A stretch of 64,000 nucleotides of DNA, taken from assembly GCA_019022495.1 (NCBI GenBank), contig JAFEKR010000021.1, forward strand, positions 682,001 to 746,000. The letters run 5' to 3'. The notes under the pieces are model-generated. The model had not been told where the DNA came from, made no database searches, and worked only from the letters and a program-made list of their open reading frames with translations. Positions within the stretch are counted from its first letter, which is position 1. Each line of letters starts with the position of its first letter. Position numbers and translations under genes: made by a program. Positions 12,280-25,250 of the stretch are shown piece by piece. The stretch comes from Epichloe hybrida. Its lineage: Eukaryota > Ascomycota > Sordariomycetes > Hypocreales > Clavicipitaceae.

Positions 12280-12800
12280 ATAAGCTTTAATTAGTATCTT
12301 ACTAGTCTTAATTAACATTAATTAAGTATAATGCTTAAATTTAGCGGAAGCGAAGTTATTGCTAGTATTGTGGATAATCTAATCTAGGGGTCTGAGATAA
12401 GTATTAATCTAATATTCGCGGATTGCGTCCTAGATATCTTAAGCCTTCTGCTTCTTTAGATTAAGGAATTAAGCTACTTAGAATAAGGTTACTAAATTAA
12501 TAATATGAAGCACTAGTTAGCTATCGATTTGTATAATATTAATAATGATCTTGTAGTTAAATTTGTAGTTATCTTTAATTATAAACTTAAATTAACTAGG
12601 GGCCTTTCTATATATCTAGTAATAGTGGCAGACTTTAGTTAATTCCTTAATTGCCTAGCGTTTAACTTCGTGACTGGCTTAGTAAAGGATCTTTATGAGT
12701 TATTAAACGGAAGGGTAACTAAGTTAATAATGTAATTAATAGATATCTCCTTTTAAAAGGTAGAAGGCAACTATTTCTCTTACTTCTAGTAACTACTAAG
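12280..12800 (-). pseudogene. Copia-A1 integrase remnant
   Basis: Minus-strand frames contain a degraded version of the fungal Copia integrase core: a FKFxxKDNYKFNYKIIINI segment, then a VLHIINLVT stretch where the family has VLHVVDEAT, then INTYLRPLD and a HNTSNNFAS stretch for xTDAGKNF. Both catalytic Asp positions have become Asn. In the sister copy Copia-A2 the Gypsy-B element inserted at the homologous place (corresponding to about 12807 here). Confidence 0.7.
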
Positions 12801-13489
12801 GATAGCCTTATTATTACATAATGGGTATGGTTTTGTTGCCTTGGATAAGTATGTTAGCAAGGTTATTAATCTTAACTTATATTTTATCTATATTAGTGAT
12901 TAAGAAGAGGAATAGGGTGGCTATGTTAAGGATGTAGAATTCAAGCTCTCTAAGTTCTATAGGTATATGTAGGATTTCTCTTGTAACTGCTAATCTAGCG
13001 CTAAATATAATAATTTAGGGTTTGTAAGGGGTTACCTTTAATAAAGGTATTAATCTTAGTAGAGCCTTTACTTATGTCTCTCCTATAGTTAACTTTCCTG
13101 TGGCGCTAGTATTAGGTATAATCCCTCTAAAGACCTCTTTAGAATAGTGTTCTTTAAAGATATAGTAAATTAAGCCTTTATTACACTCTTGTGGCTTATA
13201 GAGCTCCTACCTAAGGAATGTGTGTTAGAAGGCTTAATTATTAAGGGTTACAAGGATATTAATGTTAGTAGTGTTGTGGTTAGTTTATAATCCGGAGTAG
13301 AAGAATTATATAATGCTTAGATATGCTATTAATAGTAGCTCCTTAATATTATTATTATTATCTTTAGCTTCTATATAAGCTATAAGATATACTTCCTAAT
13401 TCTTACCTAAGCCTTTATTAGGCTTATCCTTATTCTACCCTTTATAGGAGGTAAGGAATACTTAGAATCTTTTCTTTAAAGGGGGTGTA

Positions 13490-15080
13490 TAGTGTGTCTT
13501 ACTAGCCTACTAGTAGTCTTTCTCCTTTTAATACTCTTTAGCGAAGTGATTAGAAGACTAGTAGCTACTCTTACTACATATAAAGTAGTGCTTAGTGCTT
13601 AGCCTAGGGCTTTATTTATAATAGCTTCCTTTGCTATAGGATTATTATTTATACTAATAATTAGTAAATATAGCCTCTAGAAGGTCTCCTTGTTAGTACT
13701 AAAGGTATTAGGAGGACTTCTTATTTAATTCCGCGATAGTAATTACCTTATGGAGGTCTCTAGCAAGACTCTTAAAGCCTGCGGAGTGTATGTATTCCAC
13801 TATCTGATATTTAGGCACACTAGCTATAGCGTTTAAGGCCTGCTTATAGAGCTTAGTATTTACTATTTTAGTAGGGTATAGTCCTCTGTAGATCTTCTTA
13901 AGGGTTAATAACGTAATCTTAAGGTAATTAAGCTTGATTTTATTAGGGTTTTTCTTAATTATGTTCTTTAATATTATATTACTCTATTAGTGGTAATAGA
14001 ATTACTAGTTACTTTCTATCTTAAAGCGTTAACAAATATAGGTAATTATCTCTTTATAGGAATAGTTATTCCTAAAGAGGTAATTAAGGAAGTATTGTTT
14101 AGTATTACCTATTAATATAATAGGGAAAGCCTTCTAATAATACGTTTAAGGAAGGTTAATTCTATTACACTTGTTTTTAAAGAGTGTAATCTTTGGCGTT
14201 AAGAAGTTATATAGCTTTCTACTATAGTAGTTGCTATCCTTGTACATCTTTGTAAGCTCTAAGATCTTCTTTATAATTTAATCTTCAGAGGGGAATTACT
14301 ATAAAGGCATAATTTATTATAAATGATAGTCCACTAGTTGTTCTTGATAATAATTGTCCGGATAAAGCTATTAATATAATAGGGATTATTACAGGGGTTT
14401 TTATGAGGGTTTAGGCAATCTCTAGGGTTAGGGAAGGTTAATTTCTAGGGTAGGTTATTAGGGCTATTAATATTAAGGTTCTAGGGGTTTGGAAGATTGT
14501 GGTCTTTCTTGTAATCTTTCCTGTGACTAAAGAGGCATTAAGGTTTAATAAAGCACTTCTTTAAGGGATGCTAGGATTGAATATCCTAGGCCTTGCTTAA
14601 CAAGAACGCCGTGATCTCGTAGAGAATTGCGTAATTCTCTAATAACTTCCTTTATAGCCCTTTTAAAGGTGTCTTTAGACTAGCCTTCAAAGTCTTCTTA
14701 GAATGATTCCTATAGGTTATTATCCTTCTAACCTTAATGCTTACTAAGGTTAATAAATCTTATAATCTAGTTATTAAGCTTAAGCTACGTAGTAGTCTCT
14801 AGATCTAGCTTAATAGATTCTTTCTAATTACTAGAGAAGTTATAAGTAAGCTATTAAAGGCATAAGGGTAACTCATGCTCTTAGGGTCTTTTAGGGGTAA
14901 TAGTTAGAGCCTTACTATTACTAGCAGCCTTTACTCTTATAGAAGGTCTAGATTCCTCTGCTATCTTTAACTATAAAAGGAATGTTACTAATTTATTATT
15001 TTTATTACTAATTAAGCTCCTATGTTTGCCTATTGCTATTACGAGGTTTTTCTTTTATATTTTAGGAGCGTTATCGCTCT
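13490..15080 (-). pseudogene. Copia-A1 gag region with zinc knuckle remnant
   Basis: The N-terminal part of the polyprotein in minus-strand sense. At 13541-13590 the translation reads HYFICSKSSYxSSNH, which fits the C-x2-C-x4-C-W-x3-H knuckle common in ascomycete Copia gag with the first and third Cys changed to Tyr (TGY to TAY). The frame upstream (towards 15080) is broken by many TAA/TAG and I could not fix the start codon. The rest of the internal region to the LTR at 15782 is leader sequence with no readable frame. Confidence 0.6.
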
Positions 15081-15781
15081 AATAAAATCAGAAGATTATA
15101 AAAATAGGAAAAATAGAAGAAAAAGCAGTAGAAGTAGTAAAAGTAGTAATAAGAATAAATTAATAAAGATAAAGAAAGTAATATAAGTTCTAAAAGTTCC
15201 TAGAAAATAATAGGAAAAGTAATAAGGGAATAATAGGAATTGCTACTTCCTATTTTTTGTGAAAAGGAGGGAAGGAGGTAATCTCTCTCTCTTACTAATA
15301 AGTATAGAGCGAATAGCACTAATAAAAAAGGGGGCAAAAAACAAGCTATAGATGCTTGTATAAACAGATTAAAGGTCTATTAGATAAAAGGAATATTTAT
15401 AGAGAAGTTGTAGATATGTTAGCTAGCTTAGCTAAGGTTATTTAACGTTAGGTTTAAAATAAATGCCTTGTGGCAATAGATTCGGTTATTTGGTTAGTTT
15501 TCTTGTAATAGACGATAAAATTAACAATTAATAATAATATCCCGGATAGATATAACAAAGTTATATCCCTTGGCCTAAGGGTTAATAGATCGATTCCTTA
15601 GAAGCCTAATAAGCCTGTAACTAGGATTCTAGTCTCTTCCTTTAGCACACTTATGTAGTTATGCCTCTTTACTATAATAACTATTATAGCATAATAAGGG
15701 GTAGTGGTAGTGGTGTCTATAGAAATATCTCTTCTTATAATACCTAGCTTATTTATAGTTATGAAGTTAACTACTAATTAG

Positions 15782-16038
15782 TGTTAGTTACACTAAGGTC
15801 CTACGTAGGTAATAAATCCTATATAAATTAAAGTTAATAATAGTTAGTTAGCTAGCTAGGAAAGAGAGAGAAGAGAGGGAAAGTCTAGATACTAGAAAAG
15901 TAGGCGAAATCTGTATGTAGGGCATAAAAGGGGGTGGCGAATTAATGTAGCTATTTATATTGCGTGTATTGCGCCGGACCTATAATTGGTCTGGTCTTTG
16001 GCCATGATTAAACCGATGAAGATCCGAAGGAATTAACA
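15782..16038 (-). repeat. 5' LTR of Copia-A1 (257 bp)
   Basis: Direct repeat of 9285-9541 with equal length. In sense direction it is followed by a leader, CTAATTAGTAGTTAACTT, that resembles the leaders of Copia-B and Copia-C just after their 5' LTRs and may include the primer-binding site. Confidence 0.95.
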
Positions 16039-16043
16039 ATAGG

Positions 16044-16691
16044 CTTACTAGTTTATATTAGTTCTTTAGTGTCTTTATTATCTCTTAGCTTACCTTACTT
16101 TACTAACTAACTCTTAGGCTTTTCTTAACTACTATACCTCTAGGCTAGGGAGTCCCTAGGCCTTTCTTAGGACTACCTTATTTATAATTTATTATAAGCT
16201 TATAATAAGCTATATTATATAGTTATTTATTCCTTTTTTATTATATAGGTTTAGTGTGTTTTTAAGCTAGAGTTTAATTATAGCCTTTACCTTTATATAT
16301 AGTTAGTTTATAGCTTCTTATATATATTTAAGAACCTAAGGAATAGCTTCTTACTATTTATTAAAGATACTAATTAATTATAAGATATAGTTAAATCTAG
16401 GGATATCTTTAATGCCTTTATAGTAAACTTTAATATCTAGTGTAGCTTATACTAAATTAATAATACTATCTTTATTATCTTTATATTATCTTATAGGTTT
16501 ACCCTAGGGTATAATAAGTCTAAGCCTTTACTAGTCTATAAACTCTAGTAGTTTATTTACTTTATTAGTTTTCTTATTTAGCTTATTCTAAAGGGGGTGC
16601 TTTTAGTTAAAGTTACTTATAAATATACTTTAATTATAAGGCTTCTTTAAGTTAATTATATAAATAAGGGTATTTTAGTTATTATTATATC
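16044..16691 (-). mobile_element. LINE-1 segment c (between Copia-A1 and Copia-A2)
   Basis: A 648-bp piece of the same LINE, bounded exactly by the TSDs of Copia-A1 (ATAGG) and Copia-A2 (ATATC). Its right part, 16270-16691, aligns with LINE-2 across three separated LINE-2 pieces: 33680-34343, 40721-40765 and 50414-50446. That alignment proves the interruptions there. By order on the minus strand it should encode the upstream part of ORF2 (endonuclease), but no motif could be confirmed. Confidence 0.75.
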
Positions 16692-16947
16692 TGTTGTTGC
16701 ACCAAGGTCCTGCGCAGGTAATAAATCCTGTATAAATTGAAGTTGATGATAGTTAGTTAGCTAGCTAGGAAAGAGGGAGAAGAGAGGGAAAGTCTAGATG
16801 CTAGAAAAGTAAGCGAAATCCGTATGTAAGGCATAAAAGGGGGTAGCGAATTAATGCAGCTAATCATATTGCGTGCATTACGCTAGACCTATAATTAGTC
16901 TAGTCTTTAGCTATGATTAAACCAATGAAGATCCGAAGGAATTAACA
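16692..16947 (-). repeat. 3' LTR of Copia-A2 (256 bp)
   Basis: Begins TGTTGTTGCACC, one base shorter than the A1 LTR, and ends AATTAACA. The un-mutated CACCAAGGTCCTGCGCAGG block is kept here, as in the A1 3' LTR. Confidence 0.94.
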
Positions 16948-19900
16948 CTAGTAATCTCTCTTTTTCCTTTATAGCTAAAGAGCTTAAAAATGTAATAAAA
17001 ATTAAATTAAAGGAAAGTGTATATAAGTGAATCCCTTAATAGGAATTCGCTGCTTTAATTAGCCGTTGTAGCATTAGTCAATTAAATTAATCCGTTAGTC
17101 CTTGTCTAAGCTCCTATCCCTTAATATTATAGGTCTCTTTACCTATCCTTTAATATAAATCATTAATTCATTCGAATTAATTAAAGAGGAAAGTAATGAA
17201 TTTGGTAATGCTTTTATTATCGTATTCGCTAGATTATTATTGCTATTAATCTATCTGACTTCGTAGATCTTATGCCTTTTGTATAATTAATAAACAGCTA
17301 TAATATTAATCATTAGTCTCTTCTCCTTTATGGTTCCTAGCTTTATAAGATATTTATATAATAAAAAGGAATTAGTATAGAGAATTATAGGAATTCAAGG
17401 CATCTTTAATCAATCCATAATCTAATATAAAGTCATAGAAATCGCGTAGGCAATATCTGCACCTTAAACTATGCTATATAACTTAGAGGCAAGCGCGCTA
17501 TAAGTAACTCTCTTACTCTTTATTAAGCTATACGTAATAATGTTACCTTTTATAATAAAGGTATTATTATCTTATATCATCTTGTTGCTAATCATAATCA
17601 CGTATCTAATCTGTGAGCTTAGATCCTTATTGTTAGCAAGCAATCCATCTACGAACACAAAGAGCTTTGCCTCTTTAAGAACTAAAGGGATGTATCGTAG
17701 TCCGCGTTATTAATTCTTAATTTACTACTTAAGGCGTTTATTAAGGTATATAATATTTTCCCTAGAGGGTTCTTAGTGTTAAGCTATAATTAATAAGTTA
17801 TAGGAAGCTTCTAGTTAACACACAGTTACAATGTAGCTTCCTCGGGCTTGTTATTCCATATAGTCTTGCTTTACTATTAGGGATTAAGGATTAACTTCCT
17901 TAATCTTCTAACTCTAGCCCTTCTAGGTTAAGATTAACAAATTATTAGTATTTTAAGTTAAGATGCACCTGTTAAAGATAAGGGGATTCTTGGCGGTTAA
18001 TTATTGCTTTTCTTTAGCTATGAAATTAGCCTTCTAGAGCTCTTTCTCTTCTTTTCAGAAGAAGTTATCATTACTTAGGCCTAATATATCATTAGTTTGC
18101 ATTCCAATAATACTAAAGAGGTTCTTATTATTTAGAGCTATAATTAACAAGCAGGGATTATAGGTTAAAGTTATTATATTAAGGTTATCCCTATAGTAAC
18201 GGAAGTACATTACCTACTAGTAAGTTCTAGCCTCTGCAATCCTGTAAAGAGGTCTAATCAATTTAATTACAGTCCCTTCTAGAAAGAGATATGTAATTTG
18301 CTTTAGCAATCTTATAATAATTAGCCTTATTAGCACTATGTGCGATTAAGTGTAAGCTTATGTAATATCGCGAATCTAAAGGTAAATACCTCTTTTTCTT
18401 AATAATAGAGCGATAGCTATAATAAGTCGTTGGCTTACTCGTTAAATTATTAGTGATTACGTTAGGATAAATTCCTTTCCTTTGTTATTATAGCCTTATA
18501 TAATAAGGTAGGATTTCTTGTATAGTAAGTCCATTCCTTTGCCTTTAATTTCTCTAACTATATAAGAATCAAAGATTCTATAGCCTCCGTGCTTTACTAG
18601 GTTAAACTTAACGAATTTAAACATATTATAAGCTTGTAAAGCGTTAATCTTAGCTTAATTAAACTACTTAAAGGGTTTTCCTAGGGTTATAATCCTTCCT
18701 TCTTAGCGGAGCTAAAGGGCAAGGTTCTAATTAGCCTCTTTCTTTACTATAAGGAATACTATACTTAGTATCCCTCTAGTTATAACCTCTTAAATAAAGG
18801 CCTTCTCTTAATCTTTATTTATAAGTACATAGAGCTAAACTAGGCTAATATCCTTCTTAGGGCTATAAGGTCTTCTTTTCCTTACTTTTATTCCTTTAGG
18901 GTGTAGTAATAAGTCTTTAACTTAATAGCTTCCCCTTAGGGTCTTTTAGGCTTTATAAGCCTTTTTATTACACTCTCCTACACTTATAAATTACACTATA
19001 AGGGCCTTTCTTAGTCTCCCTTGCTTTCTCTTAGCTAGTGTCTATAGCTCTTTACTATCTTCTATTAGAGAATCTCTTTTATTAGTAGTAGTTAGTTATA
19101 TAGCTCCTTCTTCCTCTATATTACTTAGCTATTACTCTAGTAGATTATAAGGCCTTATCTCCTACTACTCTAGCCCCTCTATAGTATATAGGTCTTTATA
19201 ATAAGGCTTTACTACTATAGAGCGGAACTTTACTAGGCTATAAGGCATATTAATAGTATAGGTCTTTCTATTAGTAGTAAGTAACTTATATAAGCTATAC
19301 TAGCTACCTTTCTCTCTCCACACGCATATATTAGCCTATAAAGGCAACCAATATATAGGCGCTATGTTAGGACTATTCTAGGCTCTAAGGGTATTATAGA
19401 CCTACTATAAAGCTAGAAGACGTTAGACTTTATTAGTTACTTTATGAATTACTTTAGCATATTAAATAATAGAGATACTTAGCGGTAAATTATCTATTAT
19501 CTATAGGTAGCCTCCGAAGACTAGCATAGTTAGGATAATACTATTTAGGCTTATAGAGTTATTAATTACCTTAATAGCTATTTAGAGACATTACTCTAGC
19601 GCAAGCTCCGTTCTAATCAAGTCTATAATAATATTATAGGCTTAGCGTAGAGGTCTGTGGTATCTCTTAACCTTTCTAATGCTATTATAGGCTTTAATTA
19701 GCATCTTACCGGTTTTAATTAACATTAATCAAGCATAATACCTGAATTCAGTGGAAGCGAAGTTATTACTAGCATTATAAATAATCTAATCTAGAGGTCT
19801 AAGATAAGTATTAATCTAATATTCACGGATTATATCCTAGATGTCTTAAGCCTTCTGCTTCTTTAGATTAAGGAATTAGGCTGCTTAGAACGAGGTTGCT

Positions 19901-20217
19901 GAATTAACGATGTAAAGCACTAGTCAGCCATCGATTTGTATGATATTAATAATGATCTTATAGTTAAATTCGTGGTTATCTTTGATTATAAACTTAAATT
20001 AACTAGGGGCCTTTCTATGTATTTAGTAATAGTAGTAGACTTTAGTTAATTCCTTAATTGCCTAGCGTTTAACTTTATAACTAGCTTAGTAAAGGATCTT
20101 TATAAGTTATTAAACAGAAGGGTGACTAAGTTAATAATGTAATTAACGAATATCTCCTTCTAAAAGGTAGAAGGTAACTGTTTCTCTTGCTTCTAGTAAC
20201 TACTAAGTATATCCCTA
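16948..20217 (-). pseudogene. Copia-A2 pol, C-terminal half (integrase end, RT, RNase H)
   Basis: Aligns with Copia-A1 9542-12806 throughout. It includes the RNase H segment near 17460-17650, the RT catalytic box at about 18080-18105 (TND instead of TDD) and the distal part of the integrase. In-frame stops are TAA/TAG. Its right end at 20213-20217 (CCCTA) is the TSD of Gypsy-B; the frame resumes at 28040. Less mutated than A1, but not functional. Confidence 0.85.
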
Positions 20218-20491
20218 TGTTAGGAGCACGGAGGCCAAGGGGCCATGGCCCATGGACGGGATGGTCACATGTTAGAGCCCTCGGATAAGCCTCGGGTTCC
20301 GCGGATAACTAAGTAGCTATAAGATAGCCACGTGCACATAGTAGGGTATTTAGACAAGGACCGCCTATAAGAGATATAGGAGGTTAGAGTTTAAGACCTT
20401 TATGTACCTACCCCTAAGTAGTAGCTCTCTAGCTATAACTAAGAACCTTAGCCTTTACTTTATTTATATCTCCCTAAATATAGTTATAATA
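20218..20491 (+). repeat. 5' LTR of Gypsy-B (274 bp)
   Basis: Starts TGTTAGGAGCACGGAGG. The first 120 bp are almost un-mutated while the last 80 bp are RIP-mutated (ends TATAATA for CATGACA). It carries an extra CATGGCCCATGG-type palindromic stretch near 20242 that the 3' LTR lacks, which explains the 7-bp length difference. Confidence 0.94.
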
Positions 20492-20689
20492 AGTTAAACT
20501 CTTAAACCCTTTAGGGAAAACAGACTATTAGCTAGATTTAAATATAAAGGAGCTATAAAATATTTACTTAAAATATACCTATACTACCTAGTAAGGAAGC
20601 CCTAACTTTATAGCGCCTAGGTAGCAACTAGAATACCCTAACTATAGAACATAAGAGAGTATAGTAAACGCTACCTAACTAATATAGTA

Positions 20690-21680
20690 ATACTAAATCT
20701 AGTAATAATAATAATCTAGATAAGCTGTAGAGGTAATATAAGGTTATATAAGCTAAGCTACAAAATGCCTGTATAAGAAAGGAGATCTTAGATATAGAAG
20801 CGTAACTTAAGGAAATAGAAGCGGACCTATGATTAGCTAGTTTAGGTAGAGAACCTATAATTACCCCTTAGATAAATATATAGAGAATTCCTCTATTCCT
20901 AGATTTCCTACCTAATACTAAGTTTATAGTAAACACATACCTATAAAGCTTTATTAAGATATAGTATAAGGTACTTACGTATAAAGGCAATACTTATAAG
21001 AATTTATAGGTATACCTAGTAGATTTAAATAAACTATTTAAGCTAGACCTAAGAACCTTTTAGGATAATAAAACAAAGGTAGTATATGCTAGTAGCTGCT
21101 TAGCTAATAATATAAAGCAATAGTGAATATATTATATAATAGTAAATAGGTTAGTTAACTACTTAGCTTATACCTAGGATAGGTTTATATCCTAGCTAAA
21201 TACTAGAGTAATAGATAAAGATACATAGTGCTTAGAAGCCACTAGGACACTGCTAAATCTTAGGTAAAAGAGTGATTAGTCTTTTTAATCTTTTCTAAGA
21301 CTTTAGATAAAGGTAAAAGTAAAATTACCTAACTAAATCCCTATGTGCTTAAGAATAGTAATTTTTCTAAATAGCTTAAATAATACTATAAGGAAGTATA
21401 TAGTTAGCTAAGAGTTCCTAATATCTTAGAGTTACCTATAGGGTTAAGGAAAAAAGGCTAAAGTTATAATAATATCTATATTAAGTAATTATAATAGAAA
21501 CTATAATAAGGAGGGCAGGAGTAATAAGAGATAACACTCTAGCTCCCCTATAGATAACTTATAGTAAAGCTTATAGTAACCTAGTATAGGCTAGAGACTA
21601 TTTAAGTGCTATAAATATAGTAGCCCTAGATATGGTTTAAATAGATATAACACAGTAAACTACTTAATTTATAAAAGTAA
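20690..21680 (+). pseudogene. Gypsy-B gag remnant
   Basis: Plus-strand frames between the LTR and the protease show a charged N-terminal region (about 20700-20830), then a central block with a RIPLFLDFL-like start at about 20880. At 21600-21660 a short stretch reads CYKY...RYG, a plausible mutated CCHC knuckle. Stops are TAA/TAG. Gag is the least conserved Gypsy protein, so the call rests on position and the knuckle-like segment. Confidence 0.55.
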
Positions 21681-21849
21681 TAAGCACACTACTAAGAAAC
21701 ATAAGAATAGTAGCAATAAAACCTTAGACCTAAATAAAATTCTAATTGGTTTAGCTTAGGCCTAGGATAATAGTCTTGCTATAAAAAAACCTATAGATAA
21801 GAGAATAAGAATGCAGGTGTCCTTATAGTAAGATAACTACTAGTTAGTA

Positions 21850-22140
21850 GTGCTAGCGCTATTTAATACAGGCGTGGAATATTTAATAATCTACCCTAAA
21901 TTATTATTAAAATAGGATTAGAAGAACTTAGAAAAAACAGAGATAACACTAGAAAGCGTAAGCAAGGATAAGATCCTACACTAGGGAATCCTACGTAAAC
22001 TAGTTAAGGTAAAAGATAGTATAGGCTATACAAAGGTCTGCTAAGTTAGCTACTATATTACTAATATAGGAGAGGGAATGCTCCTAGGGATAGACTAAAC
22101 CCTAGAATACAAACCTATAGTAATAGACTAGAACTAGGGT
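21850..22140 (+). pseudogene. Gypsy-B aspartic protease remnant
   Basis: The frame reads VLALFNTGVEYLII at about 21850-21890, matching the retropepsin active site (V)LxDSGAxxxFI with Asp-Ser changed to Asn-Thr. About 200 bp on, MLLGIDxTLEYKPIVIDW-like residues match the conserved (I)LGMDWLxxxxPxIDW segment at the end of this protease family. The catalytic Asp is lost by G-to-A (aat at about 21865). Confidence 0.72.
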
Positions 22141-22227
22141 TTCTAGAGGTTTCTAATAACCTAGGATTGTATTACTTTCACTACAGGTAAGCAATGACTT
22201 TATAAGGTAGTAAAGCAGTCTTCCGTT

Positions 22228-23400
22228 ATGCTATTACTAGCGTTGCTAAAGATTAAGGTAGTTAACCTAGAGATAATAGAAGAAGATACTAATAAAAATT
22301 CACTAACAGGTAACGTAATAAGCAATAACCTAAGTTATAGTGTAGTTATAGTAATAGTAGTAGAATATGCTTATATATTAAAGAAGAAAAAACTAAGAAG
22401 CGTAATAGTGCTCTAGGTAGTGTTTTATAAAGAATTAGCAGCGCCTACATAAGAGATAGATAGTAACACACCCTTATAGCAAATTCTAGAAGAGTACATG
22501 GAATTCGTAAATATGTTTTTAAAGGAGCTAGCTAGTAAGCTCCTAGAATTAGGTAGTTATACTTATATAATTAAATTAGAAGAGGGAAAATAACTACCCT
22601 AGGGACTTATATATAACCTAGCTAAAAAAGAGTTAAAGGTGCTTAGGGAGTACCTAGTAAGTGTGTAGGAGAAAGGGTGGATTAGAAGATTAATAAGCCT
22701 AGTAGGAGCCCTAATTTTATTTTTCTAAAAAAATTAGGGAAATTAAGGCTTTATGTGAATTATAGGGGCCTTAATAGGATTACTATTAAAAATAAGGCCC
22801 CTTTACCGCTAATCTCCGAAATCCTTAATTAATTAGTAGGTATAAAGATTTTCACATTACTAGATCTTCAAGAGGCATACTACTAGCTACATATCTGCGA
22901 GGGCAATAAGTAAAAGATAGTATTCTATTGCTACTATAGGCACTTTAAATATCTTGTGATGCTATTCAGGTTAGTAAATACGCTAGCCACTTTTCAGGAA
23001 TATATCAATAATACTCTTAAGGGGCTTGTAGATGAATTCTATATTATTTACCTTAATAATACCCTAATATATAGTAGTAACCCTGTAAGACACATAGAGT
23101 ATGTTAAAAGAGTGCTAGGGTGACTTCAGGACGCTAACCTTTACGTTAACCTTAAAAAGTGCTAATTTTTAGTTATAAAGGCAAAGTTCCTAGGTTTTAT
23201 TATATCCGAGAAGGGCGTTAAGATAGAACCATCGCAGGTTAAAGCTATTATAACCTAGCTAATACCTAGTAGCGTGTTTAATATTTAATTATTCCTTAGG
23301 TTTACGGGGTTTTACTAATGCTTTATAAAATAGTATAGTAAGGTAGTAGTCCCGCTAATAAACTATCTAAAGGGTGTTTAACTAGTAGAGTTTAAGCTAG
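22228..23400 (+). pseudogene. Gypsy-B linker and reverse transcriptase remnant
   Basis: An open stretch of 62 codons at 22228-22416 is the linker between protease and RT. It leads into an EYxEFVNMFLKELASKLLELG-type segment and then ELKVLREYLVSV...KGWIR, the usual N-terminal border of Gypsy RT. Motif A reads FTLLDLQEAYY at about 22851-22890 with Asp retained. The catalytic box reads IYLNNTLIYS at 23046-23075, both Asp codons (23055-23060) being AAT. This part keeps more CpA and CpG than most of the window and has relatively few stops, so it is the best-preserved RT here. Confidence 0.88.
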
Positions 23401-23930
23401 AGCCTAGTAAACTTATAGTGTTTAAAGAACTCTAAAAGAAGTTCTAGGAGGCACTAATCTTAGTGCACTTTAACTTACTTTGTTCGCTAAGAGTAAAGAT
23501 AAATGCATCTAGTTACGTGATTAGAGCTATACTTATAATATTAGTGCTAGGTAGCTGGCACCTAGTAGCGTATTTTTTAAGGAAGTTAACTAATGTCAAA
23601 CTTTGCTACTTAACCCTAGATGCTAAGTTATTAGTAATCTAAGAGGCGTTTTAAGCCTAGAGATATTACCTTATGTATTTAACTTATTAGATTATAGTTA
23701 TTACAAACTATCTGAATTATAAGTACTTAGCTACAAAGCCAAAGCTATCTAGTAGGTAAGTAATAGTATTAGACAAGCTCTATTTGTTTAATTTTAGGAT
23801 TAAATATTATACAGGTAAGCTAAACCTTACTAATACCCTATTAAGAAAAGTAGATTATATTAGTAAGGAGTATAGGGTAGAGGCTGCGTCCTTATAGCTA
23901 CCTAACTTCTTAGCTAAGTTTTTAGATACT
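23400..23930 (+). pseudogene. Gypsy-B RNase H region remnant
   Basis: Follows the RT in register. It contains a KFxELKxxFxxALILVHF-like segment (about 23420-23470), the normal entry to the RNase H domain, then a WHLVAYFLRKL-like stretch near 23555, matching HPVAFxSRKL. An ITNYLNYKYL-like segment near 23700 corresponds to the (D)HxNLxYF region. The catalytic acidic residues cannot be scored with confidence. Confidence 0.7.
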
Positions 23931-24559
23931 AAGTAGTAAGGGCGCTATGTATATAATAGTGTAATCATAGGCCCTAAGGTTATATTACTTAGCGTAGTTA
24001 ATAGTTTATTATAAGAACGCTATAAGGGCTATTTAAGCCTCTAGGGTTTTAAGAAAATATAACTTTATTATATTATTAAGGAACCTAATAGTCCTACAAA
24101 GCCTATGAGTAGTACGCTAACTAGGTCTGCTTATTATAAGTAGTAAGGTTATGCCTTATCTATGTTTTCTAATATTTCTATAAGTCTAGTAAGCCTATAG
24201 GTTAGGAGTCTAGCTAGGTTAGTAGTTAGTAAGTAGCGTAAGCGCCCCCTTAAAACGCTACTTAGCTATAATTTATTTATAAGTCTAAAAGCACACTATA
24301 AGCTAGCTACTTATAGCGGTATTATAGCAAGAATACAGGTAGTCTAGCGAACCTCTTCTAAGTTTATATATAACACGTGTCCTATGTATATAGAATTAGA
24401 GACTCTAATTTAAGTTATATTATTTTAAGTATAGTAAGGTAATAACTTTACTATAGGTTATAGGAAGCTGCTTAAGAGCGGCAACCTTAAAGCGTTATAG
24501 ATATAGTCCGTTAGGCCCTCTAAGCTATTAATATTTTAAAATAGAGTTTTTATTCTAGT

Positions 24560-25250
24560 AGGTATAAGAAAGGAAATTTTACTACTTACTTATAATAACC
24601 TAGTAGCAAGCTACTAGGGAGTTAGCAGGACCCTCTATTAGATTATAAGTTAGTATTACTAGCTAATAATAAAGAAAGACACTAAGTTATATATGCGAAC
24701 TTACGTAAGCTATTAGACTTTAAAGCTAAGGCACTATAAACCTTATGGCAAGCTAGCTACGCTGCTAGTGCCTAATTAGCCTTTTTTAAGAATTATTAAT
24801 GGATTTTATTATAGGGGCTACCACCCGTGAAAGACATAAATTAGACTTATAATACAATCTTAGTTATTATAGACTATTTTACAAAATATAGTATTTATAT
24901 CCCTATTTTAACACGGATAACTAGTAATAGGTTAGCTACTATATTCCTAGAGTATGTTTTTAGGGATTATAGCGCCCTAGAAGGTATTCTTATAAACCAC
25001 GGTTTGACTTTCACTAGCGGGTTTTAGATGACTTTTTACTATCTTATTATAACTAAGTAGTAACTAAGCACCGCGTTTTACCTGTAAATAGATGGTTAGA
25101 TAGAACATTTAAACCAAGTTTTAAAGTATTATTTAAGAGCCTTTGCTTGCTTTAATTAGACTAATTAGGCTAATAATCTATTAATAGTATAGTTTATATA
25201 TAACATAAGCGTCTATTTAACTCATAACTACACCCTAGCTAAGGCGCTAT
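24560..25250 (+). pseudogene. Gypsy-B integrase remnant
   Basis: The H2C2 zinc domain is recognisable at about 24580-24740: a degraded SYxGVSRTL stretch for H(F)GVxKTL, then Tyr-x2-Tyr where the family has C-x2-C. The catalytic core starts at about 24797 with LMDFIIGA (for MDFITGLP). Further on are an ILINHGLTFTS-like stretch (about 24985-25020), where SDRGxxFTS is expected, and a QxTEHLNQVLKYYLRAF-like segment near 25095 for QTERVNQxLExYLR. The loss of Asp and His residues fits RIP. Confidence 0.78.

Larger units (their letters stand above)
9285..16038 (-). mobile_element. Copia-A1: full-length Ty1/Copia element, RIP-degraded (6754 bp)
   Basis: Complete minus-strand LTR element bounded by two 257-bp LTRs (9285-9541 and 15782-16038) and a perfect 5-bp TSD, ATAGG (9280-9284 and 16039-16043). 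It interrupts LINE-1. In sense direction the order is gag with a zinc knuckle (about 13541-13590), integrase (about 12280-12800), reverse transcriptase (about 10400-11700) and RNase H (10057-10251). Integrase before RT is the defining Copia order. A purine tract stands just inside the 3' LTR. The whole pol is disabled by RIP. Copia-A2 is a second copy of nearly the same length and the same orientation. Confidence 0.95.
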